Source: Arachnopeziza araneosa
Lineage: Eukaryota; Ascomycota; Leotiomycetes; Helotiales; Arachnopezizaceae
NCBI GenBank assembly: GCA_003988855.1
Contig: QYAI01000096.1
Coordinates: 1 to 64,000 of the forward strand
Length of the DNA stretch: 64,000 bases
Direction of reading: 5' to 3'
Shown here: positions 57,501 through 64,000 of the stretch, piece by piece
Position numbering within the stretch: position 1 is the stretch's first letter
How the letters are laid out: each line of letters starts with the position of its first letter
Translations under genes and position numbers: made by a program
The notes under the pieces: generated by a model
Told to the model about the DNA's origin: nothing
What the model saw: only the letters and a program-made list of their open reading frames with translations
The model's database searches: none

Positions 57501-59173
57501 CATGGTGTTGTCTATTTACCCAACAAGGTATTTTGAGTCTCATCGTGCGTAAACCAGATCAGTTATTAATCAAATCCTCTTGCAGAGCATTCTTCAATTG
57601 TTACAGCGAACCTCGGCTTCACTCTTTGCTTTTCAAACATTCAGACTATTCGACTGGCTGGATTGCTAGGCTTGAGGTCTTGGAAGTGGCCAACGGTGTC
57701 AAGGTCATGACAAAGGACATCCCTCTCGACACAGGAGAAGTGCTGCTGCACTTGTATCAAACATTACTAGATGGTTGTGCTCAGTTTCCCATCGCGATAA
57801 GTCCAAGTGGTCGTCACATTACCGTTCTCAGAACCCTCTACACTTTCGTAAGCAATGACAATCTGCAAGGTGGTTTGCACTGTGTCTCTAGTATCATCTC
57901 ATTGCCAGAAAACAATGCCAATAGAGGATTTTGGTCGTTGCCAAAGAAAGATGCCACAGGATATGTTATTGAGGATCATGCAAGAATGCACCGACAAGAC
58001 ATGGGGAGAATATTTCATTACTGGGTATTCTTCGATCAGCAAGGGCGGGATCTGTGTTTCACTGAACATACCCGGGGGCACGCGCATTCCTTCAGCATCT
58101 TCCAGCTATCACCAGTAACTGTTAAATCTCTCAAATTAGAGCTCAATTTTCAGATACAGCAATGCTGCTTACTTCAACATCCCTATCTCTTACTAGCGTC
58201 GAAAAAGTTGTCCAAGTCTCAAGCCAGCAAGGGCTTCGAATTGGTTTTTCATCCTTTTCATCCCGCACTTGCTATTGCTGGAGATACGGGAATCTATATA
58301 TGGAACTACTCCTTTGGTGAGCTGAACTCTGAGTAATACAAGCGTCCGGCGCACAAATGCTGACAAAAGCTAGGACTCAATCCTAAACCAACCCGCATTG
58401 AGAGTGGTAGAGCGTTATCGTACAATGAATCATTACGGACTGATGCCACGAAACAGCTTTCTTATGACGTTTTTGCATTCTCTACTGATGGCGAGTCTCT
58501 TATAACGAAGACATCTACTGGTGTTCCAAATATCCAAAGCATTAACAGCTACTTATTACAAAAAAGAGACCACGATGATGATTTGGACGTGGAAGACAAG
58601 CGAAAAGGCAAATCAAACGAAGAGAGTCTTGCAATCTTGCTCTCCCACGCAGCGGGAAAATCATACACAGGACCAGAAATAGTATTAACCAGCAATGGTG
58701 TGCTTACCATTGGAGGTCGTTCTTCGGGAGTTCTGGCGTCAAATTCAGGCACAGCTTTGACTATTATACCATTCGCGAACGACTCAAGTCTTCCAACTGG
58801 AGGGGACCCACTCACGCTGGCCCGACTCCCAAAATGGAGCGGATCATCCAAGGTGAATGCCTCAATCATCAGTCCACATAAAAAGGGTGAAACAATCAAA
58901 ATTGTTTTGGATCAAATTGCCCGTACCCGAAATCACTTGGGCGAATCTGGGTATACGGATGAGGATCGTGCTGGTGGACTATCACTCCCGCTCGTAATAG
59001 AACCCTCTATCGCATCGCTGTCACAAATGAATCAACTTCCTGTAGAATCATGGATTCAAACGGCGCTTCTAAGAGGTACCAACGCGGCAATAAGCGAGCC
59101 AAATAAGGAGGAGTTGTCAACGAGCATAATCAGGCCCTGTGATATAACGGAAAAAATACAACGAAAAGACTGA
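54582..59173 (+). CDS. NACHT-domain NLR with DUF7708-like N-terminus (1388 aa)
   Basis: Eight exons join in frame: 54582-54878, 54973-55186, 55235-55383, 55441-55462, 55522-55713, 55766-57527, 57586-58316 and 58374-59173. The N-terminal ~200 residues (HADSDHFAMVWGAICTIIK-LANNYV) resemble the DUF7708-type domain that precedes NACHT in many fungal NLRs. The NACHT ATPase has Walker A GKPGSGKT at 292-299 and Walker B LFLVLDGLDE at ~392-401. It also has the usual helper helices (FLWARLMISVL; WLSHGIRHLMPKELEEAV; FRFIHASVKEYF). The C-terminal half lacks ankyrin, TPR or ordered WD repeats. Isolated propeller-like strands (ISPSGRHITVL; FHPALAIAGDTGIYIWNY) suggest a degenerate beta-propeller sensor. 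Exon 4 is only 22 bp. No stop or frameshift breaks the model. Role: ligand-triggered cell death or immunity (family knowledge). Confidence 0.87.
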
Positions 59174-60303
59174 TTTTCGTAAGCACAGAAACTGAATTGT
59201 ATTTTGAACAAAAGTCTGTATACAGTGGGGTAAGATAGTAGGGTTGGTGTAAAGTAGGAAATCCGAAAGATTTTGTATGCAATCAATCGAGAAAAAGAAA
59301 ACGCAATTACAATAAATAAATATCATTCAAGAAAACAGAATAAATTCAAGAAAGATACTATTTGGTCATTCGAGAAGCTTATCTAAATAGATAGCTGTCG
59401 TAAAACTAGTAAATCATTAGGTCATTGTCCGGTTAGATGAAATTCGCACAAAAGAACTCGGGGGAAAAACAGAGCAAGACATATATAACAGCCGAACTTG
59501 GAGTGATGAAAAGAAGACTCATTTCCATTTTACATTCCTGGCACGAGTCCTGGAGTTGACTTGCCAAACCACATGAAAGCCGTTGCTTCTTAAACTTTTT
59601 GGTAATCAGAAAACAAGGTTTTGTCAGAGTATCTCCAACAGGCTCTGATCGTTGACTCTGCGAAATCCAAACTCCGTGAATCCGGTTTCTGGTTTACTTT
59701 GGAATTCAGAGAAGTCTTAAATGCAACGAGTTTTCATTCTCAGATAATTGATATCATGGTCGTGATGTTCTGTGAGCAGATGTGGTCTGAAAAGAGAAGC
59801 GTGAGCGAGGGACGAAGTGTGGTTTGAGCTGGACTCCCTGAACATTCGGCAGTGGCTTAGCGAGACACTATACTCAAAGCGATATTTACAATTAAGAAGA
59901 CTTTGCAGAACGAGATTTACCGAATTTTCAGCATTAGTTAGATATTTGTTAATCAGCTCTCATCCATCTCATATTATTCTTTCGGGTATCTAAACTATCA
60001 TAATCCACAAACCGAATTCATCTAGTATACTAATATATACATTATCTACCACCCACCCCCAAACCATTTGGTATCAAATCTAAATCAGAATCTACCCGAA
60101 CACCAAATGCTTGCTCTCCCAATGCAAACAAAAGTACACAGGATAAGTCCTATCTTATGCGTTTCTTCGGCGTCTCCTCCCTGCTATCCATCATTCGGAT
60201 TTATTGCCATCCCATAAAATCATTCCCTCTGCTCAAACCCAAATCCGATCAATGCAAGGTTCCCGATTCATAGTTCTCAGTTGATGTTAATTAAACTTTT
60301 CAG
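59174..60303. other. Convergent intergenic region
   Basis: About 1.1 kb between the 3' ends of the NLR and histidine-kinase genes. AT-rich; short chance frames only (for example 59621-59827). Nothing else recognised. Confidence 0.4.
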
Positions 60304-63300
60304 TCACGAGTTCTCACCCTTCAACACCGGCGGTGCACTCCAACTTCTCTCCACCTCATTCGGTCTCACCGGTGCTGCCGCACTCTTAATCTGCCTCTCA
60401 ATCTCCGGCAATAATTCTGGGATACGGAAGGGCTTTGTAACGACAGAATCCATACCCGCTTCTTTCGCCTCGCTGATCTGAGCACTTCTCGCGTTGGCCG
60501 TAACCGCAATAACAGGCACATGGCCTTTTACCTCGCCCTTCGCTTCCATTTCGCGGATCTTCCGTACGCAGGTTAGACCATCCATGACAGGCATTTCGAG
60601 GTCCATAAGGATGATATCGAGAGGGATAGGAGAGGATGTGGTGGGAGAGAAAGAGGTTGTGGAAAGGAATGAGAGGGCTTCGAGCCCGTGGTTTGCGACA
60701 TGGACGATGCAGCCTGCGGAACGGAGTTGTTTGGAGAGGACTTTCTGATTGACGATGTTGTCTTCAACGATCAAGACATTTTTGGGCCTAGCCACCGCCT
60801 CTTCATCATTGCTAGGGAGGGCGCCATTTCTCAGATGTGCCAGAGTCTTGGAATTGAGTATTCTGGTTTGAGCACGCATATTAAGTTCGCGGTTCGCTGA
60901 TGAGTCGATTTGCTTATCTGGAGCTTCACAGCGACGTGCGCGAACATAAAACGCGAAGGTGCTGCCAACTCCGGCCTTGGATGCCACACCAATCTGTCCA
61001 CCTTGCAGCTCAGTCAATTCACGGGATATGAAGAGACCAAGTCCTGAGCCACCATATTGTACATGGGTACGGGGTGAGGCTTGTGAGAAGCGCTTAAAGA
61101 GGAGTTCGCGCTCGTATTCATCAAGACCTCGTCCTGTGTCGCTTACTTCAACCCGAAGGAAAAGAGTTTGGCCTGCGCCCCAATCAGAACTAAGAGAATG
61201 ATCATTGCGCGACGAGCTTCGTGCCAGATATTGAATGCCATGGATAGAATCAGGTGGGTTGATGGATGCAGCTACCGTAATTTTTATTTTCCGTTCCGAC
61301 TCAGATTGTGTAAATTTGATAGCGTTCGTCGTTAGGTTGATGAGGACTTGGAGGAGACGAGACGGATCTAGCTTTACCCAATCCACAGAGAGCGCGCCAT
61401 ACGAGGGATCTAGAATGAAGCGAAGATTGACATCCGTTTTTTGTAATTCGTTGTCGAACATCTTGAGCGCATTTTCGATCACCGAGATGGGTTGGACTTC
61501 GACTGGTGTTATCAAAAGGAGATCGGAATCGAGTTTAGAAAGAGTGAGAATGTCGTCAATAATGCGCTTCTGATGTTGAGCACAGAGAACGATGGTCTGG
61601 GCCGCATCTTCATAGCCATCCACCATTTCTCTTGGGATTGTAACATTCTTGGTCTCACCACCGAACTCGTTCAGAGAAGTACTAATCCAGTCTGCACATT
61701 GAATGATGGCAGAGAGTGGATTTCTCATCTCACTAGTTCTCGTCAGCAAATAATAGTGAGCCTAGAAGCATAATTACTGTGAAGTCATATCGATAAAATT
61801 CTCTTGCTGTCTTTTCAGCTCCATTGCTTCCAGCATCTTTCGAGTTTGAAATCCCTCCATCCATTTTTGTCGAGAGATGTCCGTAATGCATCCAAGTACA
61901 CTAGTCACAGTGCCATCTTCCCTCTTCTCGGGATAGGCAGCAGCTAAGATCCACGAATACCCTTCCACTTTCTCTTCACCTACTAGATTTTCAGCTTCGA
62001 ATTTGCGCTTCAGCCTGATTTCGAAATTCACAACTTCGCCACTCATCAGCTTCGCCCATTGAGTGTCCATGAGCTGATGATCTTCTTTAACAAGGACATC
62101 ATACCAGCTCATGGGAGTGCGGACATCTCGTGGGTGCTCGGTCATAGTGAAATAATCCTCATTGGCATAAATAATTACGCCCTCAGAATCAATATGAAAC
62201 ATTCCAACCGGAGCTAAATCAGCCATTTGCCGAAACCTTGTCTCAGTCTCTAGCGCTTCATGTGTTGTGATAGCTAGCTTTCTAGAAAGTAAATTCTTAT
62301 CGTGGGTAGCTTGCTCAGCAGCCATGATTCCCCTTCCGATCTCCTCTTCAAATAGGACAGCAGAGGCCATGGCTGCTGCCAATTGCCGGTTCAATAACTC
62401 AACAAATACTCGATAATCTTCATCAAAAGCTCTTCTAGGGTTCACACCAGCGATAAGGAAACCAAGAATGTTATCACCAGTCGAACTGATTGGTAAGAAA
62501 ACAGCTGCTTCACAGAGAAGCTCGCCATTCATATTGATTGACAGCGATTTAAGTACTTCCGGTAGTGTGCCGTTTTCTGCCAGCAGCAACGTGGAAGACT
62601 TTTTCTTTATCAAGTCCAAAAAATTCGGGAGAAATTCTTCCATTGCACTCTTGCTTGTGATGCGCCTTGGCATGACACTCAAGTCTGGGATCCGAACGCC
62701 GCCTTCAAGTACCCAGTTGCGAAGATTCTGAGACATCTCGGATGATTCAGAAAGCGTCTCATTAACATCACTGCCGGCTGAGTAAAGGGCCACAAATGGA
62801 AGATCAAAATGATTCGTGTCAAGTCCCAAAAGTAGTTGCTGCCAGAAATCCTTGGGTTCTCGGGATGACGAAATGTATTGACTAACTCGGAGCATGCATG
62901 CCATTCGTCTGTCCGCAATAACCTGCTTTGTAGTCTCAAAAACGGGATTGTAACTAGACTTTGTTAACTCTGCAACAGCACAGATGCATAAAACTCACAA
63001 AGCAACTTCTCCACTATCAGTATAGATAGGGACAATCGCAATAGAGAAGTACGTCTCTTCGAGACTTCCATGCCTCTCCCGTTCAATGTAAAATCGTGCA
63101 TCATCGATAACATATGCCTTCCCGGTCTTGTACACAGTCTCAAAAGCCGGATTAAAGTCCTCTTGAACTTCTGCCCAAGCTTCAGAGAATGTTTTGCCAA
63201 GCATTCGTGGATGTTTCTGACCCAATACTGGAATATATGATTCGTTGTACAGAAGTGTGCGGCTCCTTCCCCAATACAAAGTCGCAGGTCGTGGATCAGC

Positions 63301-64000
63301 CATCAAGACGTTAGCCATCCTACGGAGGTCGTTGGACCAGGATGATATAGGTCCTAACTCTGTTGACTCCCAGTCGTAACTTGAAATGAATTTAAGGTGG
63401 CTCGATAATTCCATTTTCGGAACTGGTATCGTCCAATCCATAATTCCACAATCTATCTGAGCGGGACTCTCCCGTCCAAGATCTTTCGAGTTTGGTTTAT
63501 TGCTTGGAAAAGTTACGACTCTGGCTTCTCTGCGAAGCCTGAAAGCTGCAAGTTGTTCATCGATAGGCTCGCTTGGAGGTATTGCTGCCCGCGACTGAGC
63601 CCTTGGTTTCTCATCCATGCTTGGTAACGGAATGTTTGCTTTCAACACATCCGACTGCCTTCTTGGTTGAAAGTCCACCGGCTGCGCGCCAACTTCTCCA
63701 GTTACAACTCGCCATCTCTTCCTTATAGTTTTGGCCGTCCATTTCACTCCAGAATAGGTCATATAAAATCCGCTGCTGTTGTTTCGTTGCATCGATGTCG
63801 CCCAGTCTACGAATGAAGCATATTTCCCATCCCGTACCGCCCCAGAGCCCGTGGTGTTCTTCGCGATCCTCGATTCCAGCAGTGGTATCTCGTGCAGGCT
63901 TGCATTGCAGTATATGGGCACTGGCCTCGTCGCGCTGTCAAGGTCAAGTATGAAGGCGGGCCGGTCGTCAATCTCAAGGAATTCGACGATGCCTATCGAC
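60304..64000 (-). CDS. Hybrid histidine kinase, 5' end beyond the window
   Basis: Three exons are seen: 64000 (open at the edge) to 62999, 62953-61778 and 61732-60304. Order: a PAS-like N-terminal part (SYDWESTELGPISSW), a GAF-like region, and a second PAS (APVGMFHIDSEGVIIYANEDYF). The HisKA domain has its phospho-acceptor in SHEMRNPLSA, where the His codon is split by the 45-bp intron 61777-61733. HATPase_c shows the N-box LINLTTNAIKFTQ and GGSGLGLFISREL. A C-terminal receiver has VLIVEDNIVNQ, the phospho-acceptor Asp in ILMDLEMPVMDG and TKPF. It should pass phosphate through an HPt protein to Ssk1/Skn7-type regulators. The group within fungal HHKs is uncertain. The frame remains open through position 64000, so the start is outside. 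Confidence 0.93.

Overview
The window is nuclear DNA from a filamentous ascomycete. Genes carry short spliceosomal introns (about 45-60 bp, GT..AG, with CTAAC/CTGAC-like branch points). Their products are fungal families: HET, NACHT NLR, DUF6594, 2EXR, GH78, a fungal ammonium transporter, a hybrid histidine kinase and an MFS sugar porter. The style resembles Leotiomycetes or Sordariomycetes, but I cannot name a species. Exon models were built by hand from reading-frame continuity and splice signals. Every multi-exon model given closes in frame.

Left third (1-17 kb): a repeat-rich, mutation-decayed landscape. Two AT-rich blocks (about 1-1.85 kb and 9.15-14.37 kb) flank a GC-balanced island. 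That island holds one intact gene (a 1061-aa PigL_N/Helo-like membrane protein), a HET-domain relic with two TGG-to-TAG stops, and a roughly 0.8 kb polypurine minisatellite with a ~156 bp period. The second AT block contains a decayed coding repeat. It is followed by two 5S rRNA-derived copies sharing downstream sequence, a broken protein kinase and a ribokinase fragment. The lesions are C-to-T/G-to-A transitions, as expected of repeat-induced point mutation (RIP).

Middle (17-48 kb): mostly intact genes. In order: a secreted GH78 alpha-L-rhamnosidase (+); a small basic/disordered protein (-) divergent from a DUF6594 membrane protein (+) with an unusual mucin-like tail; a 10-exon Amt/Mep ammonium transporter (-); two paralogous intracellular trypsin-like protease genes (-), one 1241 aa and one 725 aa; a tail-anchored family protein (+); a small multipass membrane protein (+); an FAD monooxygenase (+); an MFS sugar transporter (-) with a likely GC-AG intron; and a 2EXR protein (-) with SUMO-related motifs.

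Right third (50-64 kb): a Cys-rich single-pass surface protein (+), a HET-domain gene (+) and a NACHT NLR gene (+) head to tail about 500 bp apart, then a hybrid histidine kinase (-) running off the right edge. The HET-NLR pair and the protease paralogue pair are the best candidates for an undescribed self/non-self recognition or cell-death locus. The protease pair and the 1061-aa protein share DSGYxS motifs in disordered segments.
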